Source of the DNA: Stereum hirsutum FP-91666 SS1
Taxonomy: Eukaryota > Basidiomycota > Agaricomycetes > Russulales > Stereaceae
DNA length: 64,000 bases
Assembly: GCF_000264905.1 (NCBI RefSeq)
Contig: NW_006763143.1
Location: 1,234,555 to 1,298,554 of the forward strand
Direction of reading: 5' to 3'
Part shown: positions 20,562 to 32,903 of the stretch, piece after piece
How the letters are laid out: the number at the start of each line of letters is the position of its first letter
Numbering within the stretch: the stretch's first letter is position 1
Notes under the pieces: generated by a model
The model's input: only the letters and a program-made list of their open reading frames with translations
The model's database searches: none
What the model was told of the DNA's origin: nothing
Translations under genes and position numbers: made by a program

Positions 20562-23352
20562 CTACTTCAGCGCATACCGATCCGGAGCCACACCCTCTTC
20601 GTCCGCCTTGATTTCTGAACAACACCTTCATCAGTACGCGTCAAAGTGGCTAGTAATCAAACAACACATACGAAGGGCCAAATAACGGGAGTACGACCTC
20701 GCCATTGAAAAGTTTCCTGTTCCGATCATCGTAGCGTTAACCGCCACTGTGCCAGCCGACGTTGAAGTAAGTAGATGACTTACCGGACGCGTACCAAAAC
20801 CTCTCATGACCACTATATCTCCATACACTACGAATTTCACCTTCCTCATTGAGCCCCCAGAACGGGACCAAATGCCCAGCGACTTCGGCTCCGCAGATAT
20901 CCCGCACTATTTCTCGTGGATCTCCAAAACTATAGATTTACGAGGCGATAATTCGGTCAGTGGTCCGAAAATACTGAGTGTTTGTAGCACAACATAGAAG
21001 GACGTGATACTCACCCGGTAGCAAGGACAACAAGATCCACGTCGATCTCTGTTCCGTCAGAGAGTCTGACGCCGCTCGGGGTGTATTCTTTCAGAGCGAG
21101 GCCGGATACGAACTTGATACCCCCATTAGCGATAGATTCGCTCGCTCCAGTATCTTAAACGTAGACAAATAAGATGTGAGTAGCTGTGCAGGAATATGAC
21201 TACGACACGCAACAAACCGATATAATATCCTCCACCTCGAGACCAATACAGCTGCATGATCCCAGCGTCGTCTGGTCCCATATTCGTGCGGAAGTCCACA
21301 GCATTCAGCTTCTCGCGCAAACCCCTGAGGAGTGGTACACCCCACCACCGTATACTGTCAGCGCATTCCAGTAACTGTGACTATCACGAACTCGAGATCA
21401 TGAAAAGTTCAAATCGCTCAACTTGTCCATACCAGCCGCAATCCCAGGAAACACATGTTGGTGCATGAGCTTGGTGACTTGAGCAGGCGTAGAAAGTCCT
21501 AGAAGATCTGCTACATCGCGGGGAACAGGGCTCGAGTCTGCCCAGAGGCCTGTATATCAAGGAAATTTCGACTATGATGAGATATACTGGGAGCGTGGAT
21601 ACGACCGTCTACATACCTAGAATCGCCTCGATGGCTCTCATCGAGATGACATATGTGGATGAGCGTTGGAGCATCATCACATCCACCCCGGTCTCATGTA
21701 AATATTGCGCGATGTCATGGGCTGTATCATACGCGCATCGTTCTCAGCGTCATGTAACATCAAGTAGTGGGCGCTGCAATAAACAAATACCTGAATTACA
21801 GGCTCCAACCACAAGAGCCTTCTTCCCTTTATACGCACTCGAAGACTTAAACTCACTCGAATGCAAAATATCACCTCTGAAATCCTCCTAAAACTCCCCT
21901 TCAGTACAGTCCGTCCCCAGAGGTAAGGCAACGAACCTTTCCCGGAATTTCAGGTCTGTAAGCCAGCCTCGGACTCGCCGTACCCGTGGCAAACACCAGA
22001 TGCTTGACTCTCAGGTCCTTCTCCTGGCCCTCGCGCGTGACTTTGACGCTCCAAATTTTCTCTCTAGGATTCCAGACGGCGGCGTCGATGATGGTGGATG
22101 TCCAGACGTTGATTTCCAGTGTGCGTGCATAGGATTCATGCCAGTCGCCGAGCTGTGCCGATATACCGAGGAATAATGAATCTTGCAGGAAGAAGGTAAC
22201 ATAGAGCATAGTTTCATACCTTGTCTTTAGACGGATACACAGGCCACACGGTTGGGTAGCTATGGAGAGTCAGCCCGCAGGAAGATGTCTACGACTTTGC
22301 CTTGCAAGGACTCACGAAAAGAACGGCATGTGATCGGCCCCTGCGACAAACACCGATGTCAACACCTCATTATTTCCATGTCATCCAATGAATGAAGGAA
22401 AGAAACTGACATGTGGGATCATGCAAGCACAGTGAGTCGTACCGCTTCCTCCACTACCACCACATCAATCAGCTCCTCACCCTCTCGACCAGACCGTGCA
22501 AGAAACAGAAGAAGCAACGTACGTTATCCCCCACACGCGCGTTCTTTTCCACGACCAGAGTAGATACACCAAGCTGACGGAGTTGGGCTGCTGTATCCAG
22601 GCCGCAGTGTCCCGCTCCTATTATGAGGACGGAAGGGTCACCATCTGCAAGGTCCATCTCACGTCGACGGCGTTCATTCCACGTTCTTTCCGGTACAGGG
22701 GGTCTCTGAGGAGATTCCTATTGATAGACCCAATGTGCGAATGATGCGGAAGAACTATGTTAGTACCGGTTTCGTTCGCAAATACTGGAAACAATTGAAA
22801 ACTTGCCTTCGTGGCCCAGAGTGACTGGAGCGCAGTGAATACCGTATACGCCTTCCACGTTCCATCGGGCAGAGGCAAGAGTCTCACTATGCCCACACAC
22901 CTCCCCAGCGCGGTATCAAACCCAAACCCAAACTGGATCCAAAACAAGTCGAGGTCAGGGAATGGTTTGCTCAGGGTAGGAGAAAGATGAGTATCCTTCG
23001 ATATGGCAAGTGAGGACACTTGAAGACCAGAGGTGAGAACACGATCCGTGAAAAGGGCAGTGATGCGGGTGAGACCCTGTATGGATCGATAATCCCATGT
23101 GAGCGCTAGGAGATCCCTCCAAGCCGCATCCTCGACAAATAATTTGTTAAGAGTGGATGTGTCTTCGGCCCTGATAGCGTTGGAAAAGGAATCGAGCCAT
23201 TGTTTAGCAATGTCCGCAGCGCAAATGTCCGAAGCGACAGTAGACCGTAGCTTGGACAAAGTTGGCAGAGAAGAGTGCGGTGTGGCACCGCTCAGTGGAG
23301 ATGACATGTTGGGCCTATTCGAGTTGGACGAAACGATTTCCTCGCTCGTCAT
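20562..23352 (-). CDS. FMO-like FAD monooxygenase with NTF2-like N-domain
   Basis: Flavin-containing monooxygenase-like protein. Start at 23352 (MTSEEIVSSNS). The first ~190 residues (AKQWLDSFSNAIRAEDTSTLNKLFVEDAAWRD...) resemble an NTF2/SnoaL-like fold often fused before FMO domains in fungi. Next comes the FAD-binding motif IIGAGHCGLDTAAQL, then HMPFF...YPTVWPVYPSKDKLGDW, HLVFATGT, and the FMO-type HSSEF...KKALVVGACNSAHDIA (NADPH-binding GxGxxS/A). The C-terminal part reads NAVDFRTNMGPDDAG...GGGYYI, VVLATG and a final FWYASG/GTGNFSMARSYSRYLALR-type segment ending YALK at 20562. Many short introns. The substrate is unknown; relatives act on small nucleophilic compounds. No pathway partner is adjacent. 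Confidence 0.85.
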
Positions 23353-24254
23353 GAGGGATTATATACGAGCCTAGAATAGAACAACATGGGAAGGTCAAGG
23401 TCTTCCATATATCCTTGACAGGGGCTAAATGTGACCCACCATGTAGTCCAGATACTACATCCAGTCGGCGCGGTTCACACACCGATGAGACATTCTTACC
23501 GTCGGGAAAGGCTGAAGTCATCCAAAGGGTAGAGAACATAGGTCTCCTGAGCAACAATTCGACGTCATCCAGCACTTCGAGACGATGCGAAGGCGGGTGA
23601 GCAAGGGAGCAAGATACTATTTTGGCTCGTAGAGTGTGAACCGAAGTAGAGCTGACCAGCTTTGAAAGGACGTGGGCACGCATTGGCATCGAAGCTTGCA
23701 ACATCGAATAGGATGTGTTATACCAGGTTATATCAGGCACTTGTCGAAGAGAACGGCCGATAGAACAATCTTAGTTAGCCAGCCAGAGAGTTAGCCACCA
23801 GCGACAGCCCAATCTTCGTCAGAGAAAGGAAAAGGTGCACGTCCAAAATCTAGGCGGACTTTTATCGTAGTGGAGGCAGAGAATTCAGAAGATGAATCTT
23901 CTAAGGCGCAAATTTCGAGGCTGTCAAGGACAAAGTTTGTGAGACTGCAAAGGACAACTCGGAAAACGGCTATGCAAGTGGACATACACGGCATATCGAG
24001 GCATATCTACCAAACACTCCTCTTGGCAGCGCAAGACATTCTCTGGGATCCTCAGGTGCTGCTGAACGTAGCATGGATTCATGTCGTAAACTATAAGTAA
24101 GTGGTCCAAAACAATGCTGGGTATAATAACTATACAAACCTATGGTATGAAAAAAAGGAAAGCGAACCATAAACATGTTAATAATGACTGAACATAGAAC
24201 ATAAATGTGACCTGAACCAAAAGGACCAGAAAACCGTCTCCTCCGCCAGTCCGT
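23353..24254. other. No confident gene
   Basis: About 900 bp. Minus-strand ORFs of 60-140 codons exist (for example 23315-23740 and 23791-23994), but none shows a domain, and 23315-23740 overlaps the FMO-like start. A short lineage-specific gene cannot be excluded. Confidence 0.35.
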
Positions 24255-27200
24255 CTACCTCGGAGTCCCAATCGTACTGGTCCTCTCTAATAGCCCCTTC
24301 ACCCTCCTACTTAACCTCTCTGCCTCCATCTTCCTCTCCCAGACCTGATACGCTGGCATCTTCTTCTTCGGCAACCATGCTGCCACACCAGGCCTCGCCG
24401 TCCCGTCCGCGCTCTTCGAGTTTCGCACAGACAAGTCCACGATGCGTGGGTTGGAAGAGAACTTGATGACATCCCGGTAGAGAACCTTGCGCTCCGTTGC
24501 TAGAGAACGCAATGTAGGAGGCGTGCTCGGTGTTTCCCCATCCGAATCATCCGTATCGGAAAGACCTGAGGCAACGAGTGCAGGTGTTGGAAGGCGACTG
24601 GGAGAGGACGAAGGTAATGGCGGAAGTTCCTGGATCTCTTTGAGGAGATCTTGGCCCTTGAGATATGCATTCTCCTGCCGCAGGTACCGAACGGCTCCGC
24701 GGAATGCCTCGATCTGTAGTAGTGTATATGGTTCAGTCAACGCATCTGATGTAGAAACAAACATGCTCCTAACCTGCTCTAAGAGATGCGATGTCTCAAG
24801 ATTACCCTCAATCTGGATATTCTCCGTCTCAGGCACGACTACTCCGGAGGCTGTAATCAAACGGTGTCAGCACCATCAGACGGGGAACACTCAGGGTGAA
24901 CGAACCTTGTCTTTCTGGATTTGCTCCTGCTGCCTTCAACTTCTGATTTTCCTGCTCCAGATTATCCAAGTCCGCTTGTAACTGCTCGATGGCATCCTCA
25001 TATGCCCTCTCCTGCTTCCTCGCCTTGCCTAGCTCTCCTTCGAGATCTGCGATCGTGTCCGCCTGCTTCTTGACTGTCTCCATCCGTCGCTCCATGAGCT
25101 CGATCTTGACGGTCGACTCCTGAACGTTCTGTTCCTTGAGCTTGAGATTCCGGACGAGGCCTTGCATCTCTTCATTCAATTGGGCGACTTTGCGTTCGGC
25201 TTCGACGTTCACGGCAAGGGCAGCCTTGACTTCGTCGACTCTGCGGACCCATGGGGCAATGCCGGTCACTGCAAGCCAAAAAAAAAAAGTTCAAAAGTGA
25301 GCGATATACAGGACACTGTATTAGTCGAAGACGCACATTTCACCACATTACTGGGGTCCATAGTGATAGGAAGCAGAGCATTGGCCTCGGCGATGACTTG
25401 CGAGATCGCATCGCTCAGAGCACCCCAGCACGTCGCGACGTCCTTTCTGCTCTTCCAGACGGTCGACGTTGCCACCTCATTAGCGATATTCAGAACCTTT
25501 GATAGCTGGAACGGAGTCTTTGATCCTTTGGCATCAGACACGTGAGGCATCGTTTGTTGGGCAAGCTGTGTCGAGCTCGCGATCAATACACGAACTCAAA
25601 ACTAGACGGTGTAACGAAAATGACAACGCACCTGAATACCAAAATTGACGAGCTCCGAGACAAGATTGGACAGGGACTTCAATTGCGGAGCCAAGCCTGC
25701 TTTCAATGCCGACGACTCATGGGTCAGGTCCTCGAGCCGCCTGGTCAGTTTCCTGTGACAAGATGGTAGAGTGTCAACAATATTACTGAAGTAGCGTTTA
25801 GATGATACGCACCTTGATATCATCTTCGCAGCCTTGTATTGATCTAAGGACTTCTGGATGGGTTCAAAGAATACAACCTGAGGATCAAGTTCACCCAGCT
25901 CTAGGATCATGTCTGCACACAGAAATGTGAGTCGGTGGCCAAATTTAATGCAAAGAGACACGATAGCCAGCTGCGTACCTTCATCCTTCAGTACTCCTTC
26001 AACAGCTGTCTTTGCCAAACCAACTGAAGAGGCGTAGATGTCAAGGTCGTGGTCCAACGTGAGCACGAATCCAAGCTCGCGCTCGCCTACGTCGAGGTCG
26101 AACCCTTCGAAGTACGTCTCAGCGAGATGGTCAAACTGAGCCTGGATCCTGTTCAATAGCATCAGAGAATCAGTTCATCGTCCAAGTGGGAAACACATGC
26201 AGGCACACTCACTTGGCTATATCGCTGACGCATTCTAGCTCCCTGAACTCTTCTCTGCGAAGAAGGTCGATATGCATGTCAAGCCGTTTCTCCATAGGTG
26301 CGATCTCCGGGTAGAGCCTTCCGACGTTGAGGAAAGTATCGACGTCGCAACGTCGGAGGATAGCTGCGAACCGTTTACAGAGTGTCGATACGTATGCAAT
26401 CGAACCCCTCATCTAATATAGCACCCATCCGATCAGATCTCAACAATGCTTATGAGCAATGAATGAGGGGACGTACTTCGCATACGCCGACGAGCGTTTC
26501 TGTCACAGAACCGTTGAGCGAGTCTGGTAGGCCGTGTACTTGAGCGGAAACAGAGTTGATCAAGTCCGCCTTGAGCGCCATTCTCTGGAAGAACATGTAG
26601 CAGTTCGTGGCATCGCTGTCGCTCTCAACATAAACTTGAGGCAAGTAGGGCTAGACCGCACATTGGCATGCAGGTAAGTAAGCGAGGACCATGAAAGTGT
26701 TGATGCAAGACACGCACCTGGACAATGGTCAAGAGCTCGCGGGCTTCCTTCGACTCGATGCGCTTGACTTCCAAGTCGATGTTCTTCGCCTGGTTCTTAG
26801 AAGCTGTTGATTGAAGCTTCATGTTGAGTGACATGACAGCTGCAGATTGCGATGCCGCCGCAGCGTATTCAGATTGAACCGTCTGACTCTCATTTCTCGT
26901 TTTGTCAAGCTCGCTGGAGAACGATCAGCGCTTCCACTTTTGACTCCACAGGACATGTATAACGTACCTTTGAAGTTGTAGTACGAGTTCTCTGAACTGG
27001 ACAATGGTGCCTTCTAGATCCTGGCAGACCTCTTCAAGGGACTCGATCTTCCGTTTTTGATTGTGGATCTCCATGTCTTTCTCGTCTGTTCAACCAGATG
27101 AATAGAAGTTCAGCGCCATACACTATTACAATTTGCTCACTGATGTCCTCCTGCAGGGCCTTCTCGGTGTCGACATGGTTCTCTTCCAGCTCATCACTGA

Positions 27201-29042
27201 GCTCTTTGAGAGCCTCGAGATCTTCGATGGTGATTCGCATTTCCTCGATTTTCTGTCGCCGATCAAGTCAGGGTCTACCCAGAGACATAGAAAAGCAAGT
27301 GATTGCCGTACCTCGCTGAGCATGAGATTCCGTTCCGTGAGTTGAACCAACATTTCTTCTGCGCCAAGGGCATCGTCGAGTTGAAGCTTGAGATCCTCGA
27401 CCTGGTTCTCCGCATTTGACAACTTGATGAGAGTGGATTCCAACTCGGCTGTATCCACAAGAGTTAGTCGAATGTAGATCGTTTTAAACCTTCTGCTTAC
27501 CATGGAGTTCCTCCACGTCCATGATATCTTTCTCCATCTCTGCAATCCGCTTCCGGTTTTCCTGTTCGGTCTCGGAAGTTATATCGCGCAAGCTGGGCGA
27601 CAGAAATGATAAGGATGAGCATAACTCTTCAATAAACGCGAGGCGCACCGGACGAGAGCCTCCTTGAGTCGTGCATTCTGCTTCTCAAGCTGAATATACG
27701 CCAAAGAGCCTGACACTTGCGGATCAGTACCCTCTTCGACCACAATCCCTTCGCTCTGCTCTTTCTCCTTCATCACTTCCAACTCAACCTCCGCCACTGC
27801 CAGTTTCTCTCTCAACTCCTCCAACTCCGCCTCCGCGACTTCTGCCCTCTCTTCCGCCACCTCCTTATCCAACATAGACATCTCCAACTGCTCCTGCACA
27901 TCCAACATCCTGCTCTCCGAGAGCTCAGACAGCTGTTGGGCATCCGCGAGTTCGCGCCGGGTGGCAATCAGCTCGGTTTGTTGGGAGTTGAGCTTTGCTT
28001 GCAGCTTGGGGCGGAGAGCAACGAACGACTCGGCTTCGCTGAGCTTGATTTCGAGTTCTCGAACATGGCGGGCGTCGTCAGCGCGTTTGGCTTCTAGAAC
28101 GCGGATCTTCGCTCGAAGTTCTTGGAGCTCTTGAAGCTCTGCCTCGAACTGTGGAGGAGGCTGCGAGGCAGTCAATACTTGTTCTTTGAGTACGTCAAGG
28201 GCTCGAACTCACCTGTTCTGATAGCAAAGGTGACGATGACGGCGGAGGCACGTCTGCTAAGGGATTGGTGGGTGATTCTACAGGTCGAGGAGGAGGCGTG
28301 GGTGACCGAGGGGGTGGAGGTGGCGGTGTAGGCTCTGGTGCGGGTGGCTTGGGAATCTTGAAAGCAAGTGGTCGTGATGTAGACGGAAGACCCTGTGAAG
28401 GAGTTCCACCTTTTGGTGTACGTGGTGCAGAGCCATTCGGATTTGAAGCGGTTGGGTCTATAGAGGACTTCCGACGGTGGTGCCCACCAATAGATGCTCG
28501 GACACCAGGGCTCGCTGTGGCCGACGGAGGAGCGCGTTTGGTGGGGGAAGGGGGCCCTGGTCCGAGACGAGAGCGACCATTGGGCGCAGGTGATGTACCT
28601 GCTTTCGGTGGACTTGTGGCGCGAGGAGAACCAGGTGGCACAGACGAGCGTACAGAGGGCACGCGAGGTGAACTTCCGCTGGCTCGAACAGAAAGTGAAG
28701 GGCGCTACAAACTGGTCAGCAGCGCGTCCAAGAATAAGAATCGACGCGACGCACCCGACTACTCGCAGATGCCGCTGCCACCGCTGCCACCGCTGGCACT
28801 GCTGCAGGAGGCTCTGCCACGATGACCTTGACCTGGCTGGGTCGGACGAATACGCCGTAGTTGAGCTTGCATTGGAAATAAGAAACGCCTCCAATAGACC
28901 CGTCGTTCTTTCCTTTGCCCTCGAACAATTCTATGCCAATCCATTTGCCTGCTGCGAATGATGTTGTTCCGGCAAAGCGGACCACACCGCGTCCGACCGG
29001 GATTTCTACGACAGCACCTAGCTGTGGCTCGTGGGACGCCAT
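24255..29042 (-). CDS. Dynactin p150-Glued subunit (CAP-Gly)
   Basis: Largest dynactin subunit, linking dynein to microtubules for cargo transport and nuclear migration. Start at 29042 (MASHEPQLGAVVEIP). The CAP-Gly domain occupies about residues 10-75 (GRGVVRFAG, GKWIGIELFEGKGKNDGSIGGVSYF, YGVFVRPSQVK). A Ser/Pro/Arg-rich linker follows, typical of the microtubule-binding basic region, ending in poly-Pro. Then a long coiled coil begins (ELQELRAKIRVLEAKRADDARHVRELE) and runs through several exons. The middle exons (ELGFVLTLDHDLDIYASSVGLAKTAV, YVESDSDATNCYMFFQRMALKADLI) match the Pfam dynactin domain. A second coiled coil and a short basic tail end at 24255. About fifteen exons; roughly 1,250 aa, near the family norm. 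Confidence 0.93.
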
Positions 29043-30496
29043 GACGCGTCCCTGTATGTCCGAAAAGCTCTAGTGAAGGAAAGGCTGAAGGAAGGCAAGC
29101 TAAAGGTGGCCGAGAAGGAGTAGATGCCAAGAGCGAGTCAGTAATGGGGCAAGCAAGGGCAAGCAGCAGGAAGCGAACGCGTCTACAGAGTCAACAGTTG
29201 ATTTCAAACTCCGAAAGGACCATCTGTAGTCAGGACTACAATCGTGGACTGGCGCCCCTTCCCTCCTGCGTCCATCACCAGCCGCGGTCACCAGAACTCC
29301 CCCTCGTAGCTGAGTAGGAGAGGCAGGCTGTAACATATTCATTCAATTTCTCCAAATCCGATTCCATGACAGTTGTTTAACTTACATGTAGAAAAAACAG
29401 TACACTCTCGAGGCTTGCGTCGAACGATCAACGCCCATCCTCTGCCATCATCTCATCTCATCTCATCGCCTTTCCTTTCCCGTTCCCGATAGGCGTCTCA
29501 GAGAAATCGTGCACAAGCTTTCCCGAAACATTCGATAGTCAGCGCATTTTCCTCGAGTTCTTCTCTGGGACGAATCTACCTTCGGAACAAGGCACAGGGT
29601 TTGGTAGACCTGAGCATCTGCTGCATTGCACACGTATCTCACCCTTGAGCGGCAATCCAACATGGCAAAGGTTCTGCCTCGTCGACCTCACTCGGAGTCC
29701 AAACACTCTTAGATGTTCCGAAACTGTCTACTGACACACTACCTTTGTGCCCTCTGGTCGTCTCCCCACAACAGGGCGCTCTTCCCTTGAAGTGCTGACA
29801 ATCCATGTCCACGGTATGACCAATGACACCATGCCTTGCTACATAAATGACCAAGAATCCTGACTGTCGGTCGTAAATCCATGCTCTTCGCTGACTCTAC
29901 ATCTAGTGGATCAGCAAATCATTACAGCGGGGCAGTGGTCTGTTGATGTTTTCTCGGAGGTTGATCAGTCCGTGAGAGGAACAGCTGCCTCAAAAGTCAG
30001 CTTGATCTTGCACCAGACATTCACTCTGAATCGCGTTTCACTTTTATTTAGGTTGGGCCATATGGGCTTGAAATGCTTATAATAAGTATTCATCTGTTGC
30101 ATTTGTCAACTGACGATCACCGGGACTAGGTGCGTGTCATAGTGGCTGAAGCCTTTAGGAAAAGGCAAGGATGTGGAGGATTGGATGCCTGAGGAATATC
30201 TCGGAAGTTTGGCATATCGTACCCGAGCTGAAGTTAGGTGCATATATGTTTCCGCGGCATGCTTGTGCACGCTAACCTTTTCTACAACAGACCGCGAAAT
30301 TACTTGCACTTCGTCGCGCTCCGATCTCTGCGGTGTTCTCGTAGACGCGCCTCTGGGCAACCCTAGTCATAGTAGCCCGGGAACTTACTGTACATAACAA
30401 ATCGCGCTGAGCGGACCCTGAACGCATTTTTCTTTCTATATATGCTCCCCTTGATGTAGGTCAACAGGTTCGCTTCTTCCCTCCAACCCTCTCGCT
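29043..30496. other. Divergent intergenic region, dynactin / F-box
   Basis: About 1.45 kb between divergent starts. It holds a CATCT-type short repeat near 29448-29466 and a TATA-like run at 30436-30444. No gene, repeat family or RNA was recognised. Confidence 0.4.
30436..30444 (+). promoter_or_regulatory. TATA-like box before F-box gene
   Basis: CTATATATG lies about 55 bp before the ATG at 30497. Spacing suits a core promoter; unproven. Confidence 0.3.
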
Positions 30497-32372
30497 ATGT
30501 CATCGGCGATGTCCTTGCTTGATCTCGTCACAAGTCTGGGGGCAAAACTGGAATCAGCTGTTGAATATCACGGAAGGTGAAGCTAACTCTATGCCTATTG
30601 CCTTTTTTCTTACCCTGACCGATTGCATCTCTGTCCTCGCAGCGCACGTCTGGAGTTGCACCACCTACCAGTACGTCGATGTAATTTCATCCTCCACGAG
30701 TTTGCCACTGTAGCTGACTAATGTGCGTGGGCTCCGGTCTACTTTTAATGTCTAGTTCGACGTACTACAGCAGTTATCCGACATGCTTCCTCGCCTTCAA
30801 CTCTCCGTGATGCGAGCGCAAAATGTCCACTCGAGCATCAATCGTCTACCCATAGAAATCCTCGCTCACATCTTCGAATTAGCGAAGACGAGCGATTGGA
30901 GGGTATACGGTGACCAGCAATCCGGTCGCATCGTGCGGATGTCGCTAGTATGTCGACATTGGCGGCACGTCGCCCTCGGATTTCCCTCCCTATGGTCGAC
31001 TATTCAACTGCGCCACGAGTCGACTTACAACTTCGAATTTGCTGCCCTCTGCCTCGAACGGTCCAGATACTCTCCGCTCACCATCGTCATTTCGACATTA
31101 TTTCGGGGACCGCAAATAGGAGAATTTTTAGCTCCTTACGCCTCAAGAATACGGGGCGTTATGCTCCTTGTACCGTTTCGGTATGCCTCCACGAACGTCG
31201 GCTCCTATATTCTTTCCACGTGTCGGTTTTCTGCACCCAATCTTCAAAGTTTGCGCATTTCTGCGCCGACCTGGGCCGCTAACGCGCCTCCCGTCCTTCC
31301 AACGCTCTTCAATGACAACATCCCTAATCTCAAGCAACTTCACATCGAATCCTTCTCGTCCTGGCCAGGGCATTGCTTCACTCGCCTCGCTCACCTTGCC
31401 ATTAGTTGTCAGTCGCAATATGAGCATCGATCGTCCATGACGAATATGCTGGACGTCCTCGAGGCCAACCCGCTTTTGGAAGAAATCCTCGTTGACGATG
31501 CCTGCCCTTCGCTTGAGAGCCTCGCTGGTCGACCACGGGTTCGCCTCCCCCGCCTACGTCTCATATGTTTCATTGTCTCTCTGTCAGATAGCGAGCTACC
31601 GTCTCAACTTCTGTCACATCTCGACCTGCCGCGGGAAGCGACGATCCGCATCCACCTCGACATGATGCACACGGCCGAACAGAGCGCATTATCACCATTT
31701 CCCACCGATCTTCGTCCTCTCGCCGCGTTCACCTCTGTGGACCATCTCATCCTCCGAGACGACGTCGTGGTGTTCAACGAACCCAGCCTTCTCTGCGCTG
31801 CTGTTGGGGCAGACTCCGGCGTCGCCGTATCGCACAGACTACGAAACGCCGATCCGTACGGAAAGTGGTGCCATAAAGCAGTACAGAGTTTCTTCGAACC
31901 CGTCTCTTGCGCTTCCATACGGAGCCTATGGCTTGCGATGAATCGCACTGCAGACGGGTTCGGAGTAGACGAGTGGAGAAGCGTCTTTGACGCATTGCCG
32001 GATTTGGAGGAGCTCACCATCATCGACCATCACCTACCACCCATTATCGCTGCACTTCGTCCCGTGAATGACGTCGGACCTTTTCCAGTACCGAAGCTAG
32101 CAAAACTGCGACTGATTCGTCCGCGGGCGTTGGACGTGAACATTCTTACTCGTACGGCCGAGGAACGCAGGCGCCTCGCCCGTCCCATCACGAGCATCCA
32201 TCTTCTTCCGAACATAACATTGAAGGCGGCCCGTTCGTGTGGACTAGAGAGGTTAAGAGATTGCTGTGGCGAGGTCAGGGTGCTGCGTTCGGATGAAGAA
32301 CCAATTTTCCACCAGCCGACCGAGATGGAACGAGTACCTTTTGGGAGAGATATCCCTGGACTCTACGAATAA
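30497..32372 (+). CDS. F-box protein
   Basis: F-box protein, a likely SCF ubiquitin-ligase substrate receptor; its target is unknown. The last exon alone opens at 30783, but two short upstream exons fit in frame. Exon 1 is 30497-30576 (MSSAMSLLDLVTSLGAKLESAVEYHG). A small exon follows reading ARLELHHLP, then FDVLQQLSDMLPRLQ, giving about 574 aa. The F-box is INRLPIEILAHIFELAKTSDW...RMSLVCRHWRHVALGFPSLWSTI, with a heptad-like N-terminal helix before it as in many agaricomycete F-box proteins. The remainder is LRR-like (repeated L-x2-L strands such as NLKQLHIESF and LEELTIIDHHL) without sharp repeats. These families are greatly expanded in mushrooms. Confidence 0.85.
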
Positions 32373-32903
32373 GTCGGTTAAACATACTTGACCCCTCGCG
32401 TTTTGGTTTTATAATCCATCGTCTCATCTCCAACATATTGAATGCCAAACCGGCGTGATGCTTTCTACGACTACAGTCTAATTCTGTCGACTATCGGCTG
32501 CTTGAGTCTGTCGCAGGGTTATCTACCTCCGCACTATGTACCAGATTTTATTATGCATTACTAGTACAGCCAGTACAGTCATGCCCGTATATCCTATTGC
32601 AGCTCTCATGGTCAAATTAGGAATCAATGAACTTCGAACAGGACCAGAATTAGGCCATGTAACGGCCTAATAGTATCACGGTGTCGGTGATGAATTGAAG
32701 CGGAGCTTGAATGCCTGGCAGATAAGGCACTGACCTGACACGGCGCCACGCCCTCTGCCACTCACCGCCACCCTCCTCTGCCACAGCTCCAGCCACAGCT
32801 ACCAGCACTTACAGCCACAGGACCCACTCAGAGTAGAGAAAATCAGTTGAGTTTTTGCAGCAGGGACTTTGTTGAGACACCTCTTCAGTAAGCACCAGTC
32901 GCA
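32373..32903. other. Spacer before C2H2 gene
   Basis: 531 bp with the F-box 3' flank and the zinc-finger gene promoter, including a short repeated CCACAGC(T/C) motif near 32778-32820. No gene seen. Confidence 0.4.
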
